Positions 1 to 50,427 of a stretch of 64,000 nucleotides of DNA are shown piece by piece (position 1 is the first letter of the stretch; each line of letters starts with the position of its first letter). The notes below the pieces were generated by a model that had not been told where the DNA came from, made no database searches, and was given only the letters and a program-made list of their open reading frames with translations. Source of the DNA: Pseudorasbora parva. Its lineage: Eukaryota; Chordata; Actinopteri; Cypriniformes; Gobionidae. The position numbers and the translations under genes were made by a program. The DNA lies in assembly GCF_024679245.1 (NCBI RefSeq), contig NC_090178.1:22107703-22171702 (forward strand), written 5' to 3'.

Positions 1-369
1 AAAAGACACCAATGTTCATCAAACAAAAACATGTATTACTAATAATCCCAAATTATATTTGTATGTGTATAAATAAATAAAACTGCTAATAATACCAAAT
101 TTAAAAAACATTTTTTTAACTATGTATTTGTATGTAAATATATGAATAAAATGAATAAATAATTAAACAAACAAATAAATGACTAATAATAATCCCATAA
201 ATAAATAAATAATCTAGCAAGTATATTTATATTTGTGTATATATAAATATCTAAATAAATACATTAACAAAAAAAAATTCTACTACTACTAATAATACCC
301 CATAAATAAATAATCTTGAAATTTTTATTTATATTTATGTGTATGAATTAATGAACATTTTTAAATTTG

Positions 370-373
<4 letters not shown>

Positions 374-434
<61 letters not shown>
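374..434. repeat. (TA)n microsatellite
   Basis: About 30 uninterrupted TA units inside the AT-rich inverted repeat. Confidence 0.97.
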
Positions 435-439
<5 letters not shown>

Positions 440-579
440 TATACAAAATTCATGATGAATTAATAAAATAACATTTTTATGTGTATAAATAAATAATAAA
501 GAAACAAACATTAATTAATTAATATATTTATTTGTAATGTATTTGTTTGTTCATTTATTTATTTATTTACATATTTATA

Positions 580-675
580 CAGCTCTGGAAAAAATTAAAA
601 GACTAAGAGGTTTTTTTTATTATTTCTTATTAAGAGACCAAGAGACCAAGATGTCTTTAAATTTTTTCAGAGCTG
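580..675. mobile_element. Small TA-flanked MITE
   Basis: 96 bp with inverted ends CAGCTCTGGAAAAAATT / AATTTTTTCAGAGCTG, flanked by TA on both sides. This suggests a mariner-type nonautonomous element. Confidence 0.75.
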
Positions 676-847
676 TATATACACAAACAAAAATAAATGT
701 ACTTGCTAGATGATTTATTTAAGGGATTATTATTATTAGTCATTTATTTTTTTGTTTACTTATTTGTTTATTCATTTTATTAATATATTCACATACGAAT
801 ACATAGTTAAAAAACATTGTGTTTTTAAATTGGGATTATTAGTAGTT

Positions 848-855
848 TTATATAT

Positions 856-897
<42 letters not shown>
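848..897. repeat. (TTTA)n microsatellite
   Basis: About ten TTTA units ending the AT-rich block. Confidence 0.9.
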
Positions 898-899
<2 letters not shown>

Positions 900-1026
900 A
901 TTGATGTTCAGTTTCAACCTTTTCCAACAGATCTGATGAAGTCAAATTAAAAGAAACAAATGAAAAACAAAACACTCATTGTTCAATGAAACTAGATATT
1001 ATTTTACACACTCAAAAATGTCTTAC

Positions 1027-22644
<21,618 letters not shown>

Positions 22645-22645
<1 letters not shown>

Positions 22646-22960
22646 AGTTTCAAAGTGAAACACAACTAATCCGACATTTCTATCCCTGATTTTAAACATC
22701 ACTAACGTTTTCAACGCATTGTAGTGTGTTCGCTGTTTTCGTAATTTTGGGGACTTCAGCCTCGCTGTGGTCAATGATACTCCAAAAACTCTTGAGACCG
22801 CAAACACATCTGGGCACGTATGTAAATAAAACTACAAATACCAAGGACCACATTATTCCCACACGTTCCATACTGGGATTGTAGTTTTTTGATCAAACTA
22901 AATCTAGTTAGCTCAACAACAATGGCCCCAGCATGAAACAACATTTCCCATAATTCCAAG
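22645..22960 (-). other. invs: Predicted noncoding first exon of invs
   Basis: A consensus donor on the minus strand (CTG|GTAAGTTG, exon end at 22645) lies in single-copy-looking sequence between the invs start exon and erp44. The transcription start is not visible, so the upper coordinate is a guess. This placement would make invs and erp44 divergent from a compact shared promoter. Confidence 0.4.
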
Positions 22961-23086
22961 CAACCCGGAATTCCAGTTCCCGTGGCCGTATGTACTGCCT
23001 GTTTCCTGCAGCAGAGGAGAAGGAGGTGGTGTCGAGAGACTGGCAAGATCCAACAACATCGTAACCTCAACCAACACCACTATACA
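22646..23086. promoter_or_regulatory. Candidate bidirectional invs/erp44 promoter
   Basis: This is the interval between the predicted invs first-exon donor (minus) and the erp44 ATG (plus). It has no repeat of the kinds that fill the neighbourhood, is less AT-rich than its surroundings, and contains an ETS-like ACCCGGAA around 22965 and a CACGT box near 22815. I saw no TATA box at a sensible distance and no clear CCAAT-N9-CCACG ER-stress element. The promoter role follows from gene arrangement. Confidence 0.5.
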
Positions 23087-40917
<17,831 letters not shown>

Positions 40918-41389
40918 TGTCACAACTGCATTGAGACCCAACCCAGAACCATACAGTCAGCTGGCGCCAACCTGGCACTGCCGCTGCCTGTGCAACGTCT
41001 ATTTTCATAATTTTTATTTTTAGATAAAAAAAGGTGAGAAGGTGAACCCCTGAGCTTTTTTTGGGGTGGGAAATGAAGAGCGTTTTTACATTTGTTTTTG
41101 GAGCTTGTAAATATGTTTGTGCTCTGTGGGTCTTGTCTAAATTAAAAATTATCCCTCCTTTTTTTTTTCCTACATTTTTGTCTACCCAAGCCCCCTTTTT
41201 GTAGGAAAACATTGGTACATTGGTTGTCCTCTGTTTGGAACGCACATTGAGTTTATTATGGATCTTAAATGCGGGCAAGTGGAATCATCGAAAAATGTAG
41301 TCCAAGAACAAACCTGCAGTCGCCCTGTGGCGTTTCACTCCAGTCCTCAACAGTGTGTGTGTGTGCGTATGAGAGCGAGCGAGCGAACG

Positions 41390-41423
<34 letters not shown>

Positions 41424-41695
41424 TGTGTGTGTTATAGCACATGTATGTTACATGTGTTTATTAGTCTGTATTCATATGTACTGTACCGTTCCAGACTTGT
41501 TAAAATTCACGCTCGCTGAGATCCTTACTGGCTAGTCTCATATCATCCCATTCCATCAGGGGGAGTGGTCAGGGGCGGGTTTTTGTGGGGGTTGGGTTTA
41601 GAAGGTTGAGGATTATTTGTAAATCTGTCATCTCCGAGGGGACAAGGAAACCAAAAAAGAAAAGTAAATTAAAGAACGTTTTACAAGATTCGACT
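40918..41695 (+). other. erp44: erp44 3' UTR with candidate poly(A) signals
   Basis: Noncoding sequence after the stop. ATTAAA occurs at 41141-41146 and 41668-41673. The second is followed about 20 bases on by a TTTGTCTGTTTC-type U/GU-rich element and is my preferred end. An AATAAA at 41873 could extend the transcript. A GA/GT microsatellite lies inside (41393-41431). Confidence 0.5.
41393..41431. repeat. (GA)n(GT)n microsatellite
   Basis: In the erp44 3' UTR. Confidence 0.93.
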
Positions 41696-42150
41696 TTGTC
41701 TGTTTCATTCAATTGTAATCCACTTTTTTTCTACTTTTGCACTTACTAGGTCACATCTGTACTTTAAAAGACATCATAAAGGGTCAAAAGTTAGTAGGTC
41801 TTAAAAAAAAAAAAAATAATCCCAACCAAAATTACAGTAAGTATACAAGGCTCTTCCTGTTACGTCACTTTAAATAAAATAGGACTTGTCACTTTATATT
41901 TGTAAACCCTGGGCACAAAGAATCCTGGTTTGTCTTGCTTCACATTTCACATTGTTCATCGTTTTTACCCGGGGTTAACAATCAATTCTGGCCTGGCAAC
42001 ACGGGGGGAAACTGCTCCGGAGCAGGGTTTCATAACAAAAAAAACTTGCTGGCCTTGGTAAAAGTTCCTTTACCTGGGGTTAAAAGTAGTTTTTAGAACC
42101 ATGATTACCCAGGGATTAGTGCAGTGTGGAAAAGCCCAAAGATTTTTAGC

Positions 42151-42426
42151 TTAACAGGATAGTCTACCCAAAAATGAAAATCATTCATCCCTTTCTTCTG
42201 CAGAACAAAAATGCACACATTTTGTTGGTAATCAAACCGTTAGATTTTCATTGACTTCCATTGTTTTTTGTCCTTATGATGGAAGTCAATGGGAACGATG
42301 TTTGGTTGACAACATTCTGGAAAAAAAAATGTTTTGTATTCCATAGAAGAAAGTCATGCATGTTTGGAATGACATGAAGGTGAGTAAATGACAGAACTTT
42401 CATGTTTGGGTGTAATCGCGCTTTAA
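42151..42426. mobile_element. TTAA-flanked MITE
   Basis: TTAA-CAGGATAGTCTACCC at the left, GTTTGGGTGTAATCGCGC-TTTAA at the right; palindromic interior (ACTTCCATTG / ATGGAAGTCAATGG). Confidence 0.85.
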
Positions 42427-42999
42427 AGTTGCTTGACCTATTGTGCATTTTAATCCAAATGCTATATCCTCACGATCTAATACTGTAAATTGGTGAGATA
42501 TGGCAACACAATATTTCCTTGTGAGCACTTCATACTACATTTCAACATTGGGCTACCCTTTCAAATAGACATGCCAATCACGAATGTGGCAGACCAAGAT
42601 GACTAAACTGAGATGAAAAAAAATTAGGGTTTAAGATAACCAAGAAACTGAGACTGACACAAAGAATGTAATTGCTCAAAAAGCCTTGTGTAATCAGTTG
42701 TGTTTTCATAAAATGTGTCATGATCTCAGTGTAAAGATGTGTGTGTCAAAAAGTCAACAGATCACAAACTACTCAGTATGTGTGCAAAAATAATACATTT
42801 AGGGGTATAATAGCTTGTCACTGGGGCAGTATTCTCAAAGTTAAACTTGTGTACTTTACCGACCCCTAAAGGAGCCATATTAGTGCCTTGTTATTGTCCC
42901 AGTGATGAGCTAAAGGTTTTTTTTCTTTTTCTAAGAGTGTGGGGGCAGCAGCATCATCCAAATGTCACTGACAAGGCTCACAGACACTAAAGAGTGCAT

Positions 43000-43610
43000 G
43001 CAGCAACTTCAGACGGAGTTGTCAACAGAGAGAGATTGTGATAATCCAGACTAGACAAATAACTAGCAATCCATAACAATCCATAGAGAAAGGCCTAGTC
43101 GACATTTCAGCCATCGGCACAGATCCTCAGCAAAGACCACAAGAACCGCACAGACCCCCTGAGCCCCCAGCTGAAGATTTGATATATCTGAATTCTGACA
43201 GGTGACATAACCTGACCTGAATCATAACACTTACACATATCATACACACAAATCATAACACATAACACCCACAACTGAGCCTAGATGGTCTCCCAAGGTG
43301 TTTTCCCCCCCTCCATTTGGTCACCTGATGGATTTTGGGTTTCTTGTCACTGTCGCCTCTGGCTTGCTTATTTGGGGACATATTTAACAATATTATTAAT
43401 CTGACTGTACTGACACTGCTGTGTCTGAACTGAGCTGGACGATGCTTTATAGATGAAGTGAACTAATATAATTGGTGATCTTTTCAGCGGAACTGAATCA
43501 ATGATGAACTGACTTCAGATGAACATGCATTTTGCTATCGCTGAAAGCTGCTTTGAAACAATCTGGATTGTATAAAGCTCTATATACATAAAGGTTACCA
43601 GTTGTATTAT
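43000..43610 (+). repeat. Dispersed fish repeat with retroelement-like tail
   Basis: Ends with GCTGCTTTGAAACAATCTGG and TGTATAAAGCTCTATATACA followed by TAAAGGT, a tail I recognise as common in fish genomes. The left boundary is uncertain. Confidence 0.5.
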
Positions 43611-44077
43611 TGCCACTTAGTAACGTTTTCTATTGACAAATAAACTGATTAAGCTTCTGGGATAAAATCTTAGAAAATAAACTACTGTCCACCAGTGTTG
43701 TTATTAACTTTTAAAAGTGTGTTTGTTTGTTTTTTGGTTAAAAAAAAAAAAAAAAAAAGTTAAGCTGGAATGAAATAAGAATATCAGATGAAAAACTTGT
43801 AATATAAATGTTTCCTGAACAACTAACCTAAATAAGATAAGAGACTAAAACGGAAAAAAATAAATAAACTAAAGTTGTTATATAGATATATTAAAGAATC
43901 TAATTTAAACTTAAAGATTAAAAAAAAAATGAAAAACTATAAAAGTATTTAAATAAATACTAAAATATCACTGCCATCTATCTAAAATAATGTTAAATTC
44001 AGTTTTCAGTCTTCTTTGCATAAACATACTCAAACTCAATCTTAGATTTATATTATATTCTAAAATGTAATTGACAA

Positions 44078-44310
44078 TTTACCCAAAAAGTACAATTCTA
44101 TCACCATTTACTTACACTCATGTCATTGTGAACCAGTATGACTTTTTTCCCCTGTGGAACATAAAATACATATTCTGGAAAAAGGATACAATCCAGTGTT
44201 TTATTTTGGACCCCATTGACTGGCAGTAAATGGACAAAAACAATTCCACAGAATGAAAGTCACAGGTTTGAAATTACATAAATAAATGATAACAGAATTT
44301 TCAGGTCTTC
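44078..44310. mobile_element. Decayed TTCACCC-type MITE
   Basis: AATTTACCCAAAAAGTACAA, CACTCATGTCATTGTGAACC and AATGATAACAGAATTTTCAG match the common MITE; the termini have lost TTAA. Confidence 0.65.
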
Positions 44311-44395
44311 TATCCATTTTTATACCTATGAAGAGAAAGAAAAAAAAACTAGAATCCTAGTGACCAGCTCGACAACAGCAAATGTTACCTATTAA

Positions 44396-44818
44396 TTAAA
44401 GGTGTCATGAACTGGCTTTTTATATTTTTTTATAATGTTGTCTGAGGTCAACTTATGACGTCATAAAAAACATAACTAATAAGTAGTAATAGGCTATTTT
44501 CTACACTGGTTTTGAGGCTCTCTCCTTAATGCTGGGTTTTGATGGGCGTGCCGCACGGAAGACGCCCACGGCTAGGATTGGATACGATTTGCATATTTAA
44601 TGAGCTTCAGCTCCCCTGTCATCTTCACATCATAGACTGTAAAAATATGACTGTTCACATGAGGGAGGGATTGCTTTGAAAGCCGCTGTAATAATTCTCT
44701 GATGGGGCTCTGTCTCAAAACATATCTATCAAACAAACACAATGATTTATATCTGATCCGCCCGTGATTGATTGATTTTTTTATCACTTGGCCCACCCGA
44801 TCGTTGGATATAAGCGTG

Positions 44819-44856
<38 letters not shown>

Positions 44857-46162
44857 GAGATAAAAAAAAACAATGTTATTTTACTATTTAAGGTTCACCG
44901 GCCTGCCGATGTGTGTCGTTGGGCTTTGCGAGCCCTGGGAGTCTGAACCCGAATCGCAGTGAACCAAAAAATAAGGGATTCTCCAGCCTGTGACAGCGTG
45001 CTGTTCTGTTAGATACGTCACATACACATAATCAATACAATCTGTAACAATGCAATACTATCGCATATAAAAACATGTTTTACTCACATAAGTGTGCTGC
45101 ACCATTCCTGTCGTATCAAATATAGAAGGCACAGCATTGTGTTATGATCTCGATATGTCTGTCCGGTGTGGACCTGAATCTTGTTTACAAACGATTATCT
45201 TGCTATCTTCAATGTGTTTATTGCTCGTTTAGCTCCACGAGTCGGTGGGCGGGGCTACAGAAGCAGAGTTTTCCAGTTAAAAATTGCACATGAACGCCCT
45301 CTGATGTCGTGTTTACCACTGGGAATTTCGGAAATAATTTTGATACCCAAGTTCCCGAGATGGCCGTGGCATAACCGTCAAAATTTGCAGATGGGAGACG
45401 AATTTCTGCTGTGGCAGGTGTTTTATTCGTTTTTTTCTCATAACAATTTAATTGTCTTGTCTTGTCATTAAAGTAGTACACATTTACATAAATTAATAAT
45501 CATTTGAAGCATATTGTGTATTTTAAACACATCGAAAATCGCATCTAGTTGACCATCATTCCAGAATACTGAGCAAGCTGACTATCTAGATAGTGTGGTA
45601 AAAGTAACTATACAATAGGATCATGTATGGCTGAAAACTATTGCCATTTTAGTCTTTTTAGCAGCCTTACCTTGTCTACATTATGCTTTTATTGTAAATG
45701 TAATTATAAACAATATGCTTTCGTGTTGTGCTGCTATGTTTGCCAGTGATTCTATGATTTTCTGGGACCGGGGAAATGACTGAAATGGCTATAGTGTTAA
45801 AATAACATTTTCCCAAGACGCACAAAAGTATGAACCTGGCGTCCTCCATTCTTTCCGACAACATAGCACCTGAACACAACGAGCTCGTAATCACGACTTC
45901 TGAAGTGGGAAGTAGGAAACTTCCGATAGCATGTGAAGGCAGCAATAGTCTCACCCTTCTAATACGTCATTGATTTGAGAGCCTCGTTTTCTGGGCCTGG
46001 TGTCTATAAAAGCTTTTCTTTTACTTACAAGTAAGTGTTCAGCTCTGAAACAGGATATTCCTGTTTCAGAAACCTCTGTACAGGATATTCTTATATTACC
46101 ATGACCTTTTATATATCAAAGGCTCAAGGGAAAGTTGATTTCTCAATTCATCGCCCCTTTAA
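44396..46162. mobile_element. TTAA element E (AGGTGTCATGAA / TTCATCGCCCCT ends)
   Basis: 1767 bp, TTAA at both ends, inverted AGGTGTCATGAA... / ...TTCATCGCCCCT. An (AC)n tract (44821-44850) lies inside. A truncated relative is at about 2100-2946. Confidence 0.75.
44821..44850. repeat. (AC)n microsatellite
   Basis: Fifteen AC units. Confidence 0.95.
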
Positions 46163-47436
46163 TAACACCTCTAAATGTTAAATATTTAGTACATTTTTAT
46201 AACAGCAGATATTTTTAGGCTACTCAAAATGATTGGTTGGTATTTAGAAGTGTGGGGAAAACAGCTTTGAACATAGAACATACTACTCTTTCCACAATAT
46301 TTTATGAAATATTTATAGCCATTTTCAACTATAAACTAAGTTTCTAAATTCCAGGGACACGGATAAGTTGTGACTATGTTTTCTCCCCTCCATTCTTATC
46401 TTCAGACATCAAAGATTCCTTTTATCTTCACTTACTTCTTTATAGTAAAATGGAAATGATCTGAAGTGGGTGTTTGAAGGAGACACAAGAAAAAGTCTCT
46501 CTGATGTCATGTAACATCTTCCCGCCTACAGCAGGAACCCATGACATCACGACATGGAGATTACATCACAGCGCACCACAGATGGCCTGCCATGTTTTCC
46601 ACTTGAGTGTGCGATTGAGTATACGCACAGAATATGGAAAGTGCAACGTGTCTGATACTCGGGCTGTGTGCAGGTCACTCGCACGGGACTTTCCCTCCCT
46701 GAGCAGCAAAGCCGAACGCATGCAGAGCTCAGCACTTGGGCTATCTCACTTGTGCATCACGCACAGGGTGGCTTGCATGTGCTGCTGGAGACGTTTGTTC
46801 GCCCCTTCTTAGGGGAAGTCCAGTGTGTTGTGATATGAGGAAGGCGTGGGGGCCAGTGTGCATCTCAGACCCAGCTCCGCGTTTCTAAGGGGATCCCCCA
46901 TGCTCACCCCAAAAACAACGCGTGAGACCGGGGGCAGCGGCCATGGCTCCAAGTCAGGACAAAAACAGATTCAACATTGTTTTTCAAAAACAAGAAGCTT
47001 TTTGAGCTTTCCAAATGGCACTGAATCAAGTGTACAATGTGCTTCCTACCTTTTTGAGTGAGCCAGCACCACGAATGCGAAAGGACTGAACAAGTGTTTG
47101 ACAACAGACAGCATTTTATTTTCCACTTTGCTTTTGACAAGTGAAACTAAAATAAGGATCGATAAACCATAAAAGGCTATTGTTCTTTTCTGCTGGTCCT
47201 TTGGGGCCATAATCAAATAACATTCAAATGTTGTTTGTGCTGAAGGAGGTCTCACAGTGCATTGATTTCAGTATTAGATTTGCCTCTCAGAGGCTTGTGT
47301 TATCAAAGCCTTACAGGGAAACCTCACCCAAATCTATCAGCCACCCCAGCAGCACACAGAAAGACACATGAAATACACCAGCAGCCACAGGTTGGAAGGG
47401 TTTTATCTAAACCTAAGCGTTTTCGATCAGAGTTGT

Positions 47437-47858
47437 CATAATTTACTCACCCTCATGTCATTACAAACCTGTATATATTTATTTGTTCTGCTGAACACAA
47501 AGAAAGGTATAAGAACGTTTGGACTCTCAAAAACGTTTGGATCTTTAGGTACAAAAATGGCATCTTTGTACCTTTTTTTACACCTAAAAGGTTCATAGCA
47601 GTACCTTAAGGTACATATTGCTACTCTAAAGTACTAATGTGCACATTTTAAGGATGAAAAAGGTACAAAGATGTCCTTTTAACAGTACTGCCCCAGTGAC
47701 AAGCTGTTGTTCCATAGATTTTTTTTCCCATACTATGGAAGTCAATGGTGCCTCACAATTGTACAATTTGTAACAAACAAATTTATACAGGTGTGGAACA
47801 GCTTGAGGGTGAGCAAATGATGACAGAACGTTCATTTTTGGGTGAAATATCCCTTTAA
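47437..47858. mobile_element. Left-truncated TTAA MITE with internal insertion
   Basis: AATTTACTCACCCTCATGTC on the left, TTGGGTGAAATATCCCT-TTAA on the right. A block rich in AAAGGTAC/GTACC motifs (47550-47690) interrupts it. Confidence 0.75.
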
Positions 47859-48928
47859 CCGCTAAGAAAGACCATAAGAAATCAAACATGAAGAATTTTT
47901 TCATTTATATTTCCACCATAACAGCTCACACAAAAAATTACCAAGGAGGCAAATTTTCTTCTCCAATGTGCAATTATAATTCAACTTATCCTGTAAAAAT
48001 GTAGCGTTGTGTAAAGTATTGCTATAAAGACCTCGTCTGTGTTATAAATATTTAAACAATCATTAATTTGTATTTTGATTATTTATTACAATGGCTTACA
48101 AGTGTCACAACAATTAATTAAAACTGTACTTATTTTAAGCAGCCTGAGACATTATGAGATATCAAAATATCACTGGTTAAGGCAAAATAAAGTATTCATG
48201 GTTTGGAGCTCTACGGGCTATGGAAACTAGATATTACTGTGAATTTCATAATTTCCCATTGATAATGATGTGTGACTGTTTTTTATTGTACTGAGTTTCT
48301 CACTACTGTGCTTTGCATCCATTCTCATACCCATGAATGTTGTGATACATACAGACCTTATAAAGTAGTTTCATTTAAATCTCATAACATATTAAAAAGA
48401 TTAAAAAGAAATCCATCATAGTTAAGACAGAACAGGGGCATTTTAAGTATTTATAATGGGATTGTGTGGTAAACGGTAACATTAAGCATAACAAAACCTG
48501 CATAACTGTAATAAACAGGACCATGTCACTGACTGCAAATCCCCAGTATATATAACAGATCTTGTGGTACAGTGAAATAATAAACCCTTACACAACAATC
48601 ACCTATTACCTATAATCTCTAACCACCTCTAACACCTACAGTTACATTACTGCTACAAAGGTCAATCAGCTGTTTGGCAGCAGATCAGATAAAGGCCTTT
48701 TTTTGCTTTGGCATAGAAATGACTGATGGGTTAAGGCAAAAGTAAAATTGGCAGGTCCACTTTGTGTAGCACTTCTCATATGCAGGTTTGCACTGCATGT
48801 AGGAGTTATTCTGCAGTTGTGGTTGCTTTATGTGTGTATGTTGAGCGTCTGGTATTTCAGAACGAGCGTGGGTCGGCAACACCGTCGTCTCGTGGCCTCC
48901 TCGACAAAAACAAATGTGCTCGAGTATG

Positions 48929-49165
48929 TCACTGAGTGTCGTTCTTACTGTTGTTGTTGCTCTTAAGCTGTTGTAGCTGCAGGTCAATTCTTTCTTTCCT
49001 CTTTCGTTGGATAATGTTGCCCCCGGCAAAACCAAGCAGTCCACCTCCCACTGCAGTGGCGACCCCCGCCACTTTAAATCCCGCTAAGAGTCCCAGTGGC
49101 CCCCCAAGCACTCCCCCCACCACCGCACCTGCCACGGGCAAAACCGCCAGCTTCAAACGAGCCGC
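48929..49165 (-). CDS. stx17: stx17 coding exon 7 (membrane hairpin, stop)
   Basis: 237 nt after acceptor CTTTCTCCACAG, stop TGA at 48931-48929. It encodes the Gly-zipper hairpin and a polar tail ending [10 protein letters not shown]. The tail differs from the mammalian one but keeps the basic patch RKRKERI. Confidence 0.95.
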   Translation of the reverse strand, partial: AARLKLAVLPVAGAVVGGVLGGPLGLLAGFKVAGVATAVGGGLLGFAGGNIIQRKRKERIDLQLQQLKSNNNSKNDTQ

Positions 49166-49421
49166 CTGTGGAGAAAGAGCATAACAAATATAACGTATAC
49201 ATGGGTCAATAAGTGTGTCCACAATAAAGGAAAAATATGTTCTAATATATTACAATTGATACAATTTTTATCATTTATTTTTTTTAAACAACAATACTGT
49301 TTTTTATACATTTGCCTGCATGTTTGTTGCACCACATGAATTTTCAAATATTAATAAGCAGTCAAGCTAAATAAATCCAAATATATTATAGGAAATATAA
49401 ATGTATTTAAAATTATTAATT

Positions 49422-49518
<97 letters not shown>

Positions 49519-50339
49519 TATTATTATACAAACAATAATAATAAAAAAAACTAAATAAAGTTTTTTATTGTCAAGAATTGTATTCCTTTAAGGCTTTTTT
49601 TCTTCATTATGATATCAGGAAAATTATCCTGACATTTTTCACTTTTTACCTAAAAAATAAATAAGATACATCATATCAGATCTGTAATAAACTCGCTGTG
49701 TAAACTGCATTTTCTTTATATATGTATTACTAGAAAAAAGTCACCTCATGTCATTGACCTACATGCTATGTGCAGGAAAGCAACAGACAGGTGAGAAATT
49801 AATCATTTAGGTGGCATCAATATTCCAAAACGGTGTTTGAACTAACACACTTTTCATGTGCTGTTTTTCTGATAACCAAACAATTATAAAGTCTTTCATG
49901 TCCGGTTTCCATCCAAACAGGAACATATGCAGTCGTATGTAAACACGCGCACAATATTAATCGGAGATCTGAAAAAAAGCCACGGTGAAATTGGACGTGT
50001 GCAGATCAAACTGGAGCTGGTAAATGAATTGTTATCAGGTAAAAAGAAAAACTCCTTTAGCCAGATTATTCTTTAATTAGCACAACGAAACAAGCCTCCC
50101 GGCACGCGCACACGCAATTTAATTTCAGTGAAGATATGTAAACTTTAAAGGCAGGGTCGTCCATCAAATGCCACCTTTCCTCTCTTCTCATCTCTCTTTC
50201 ACCCGTTCTCATGCTCTCGTTCTCTGTCATCTAATCATATTCACAAGGCAGGGTTAACTGAGCAGTTAATTATGCTTGGAGAGAGAGATTGAGGAAGCAA
50301 CTCCTGTTATTTGGATCTGCCTGAGCCAGCACTTTAAGG

Positions 50340-50373
<34 letters not shown>

Positions 50374-50388
50374 AGAATATGTCTTTAG

Positions 50389-50427
<39 letters not shown>

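Larger units (their letters stand above)
40..890. repeat. AT-rich long inverted repeat
   Basis: The left arm (about 40-235) and right arm (about 684-870) are imperfect reverse complements: GACTAATAATAATCCC and CTAGCAAGTA on the left answer GGGATTATTATTATTAGTC and TACTTGCTAG on the right. The centre holds a (TA)n tract and a small MITE. It lies in an invs intron. Confidence 0.65.
41696..48928. other. Region between the convergent erp44 and stx17 3' ends
   Basis: Apart from the listed MITEs and a dispersed repeat, no ORF here has gene support. 46370-47080 and 47870-48900 look single-copy; the part next to 48928 should include the stx17 3' UTR. TTTATT (AATAAA on minus) occurs near 48280. Confidence 0.6.

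Noticed and set aside
46474..47061. ORFs of 112 and 71 residues as a gene between erp44 and stx17
   Set aside because: No recognisable domain, splice context or codon pattern, and overlapping antisense ORFs of similar length.
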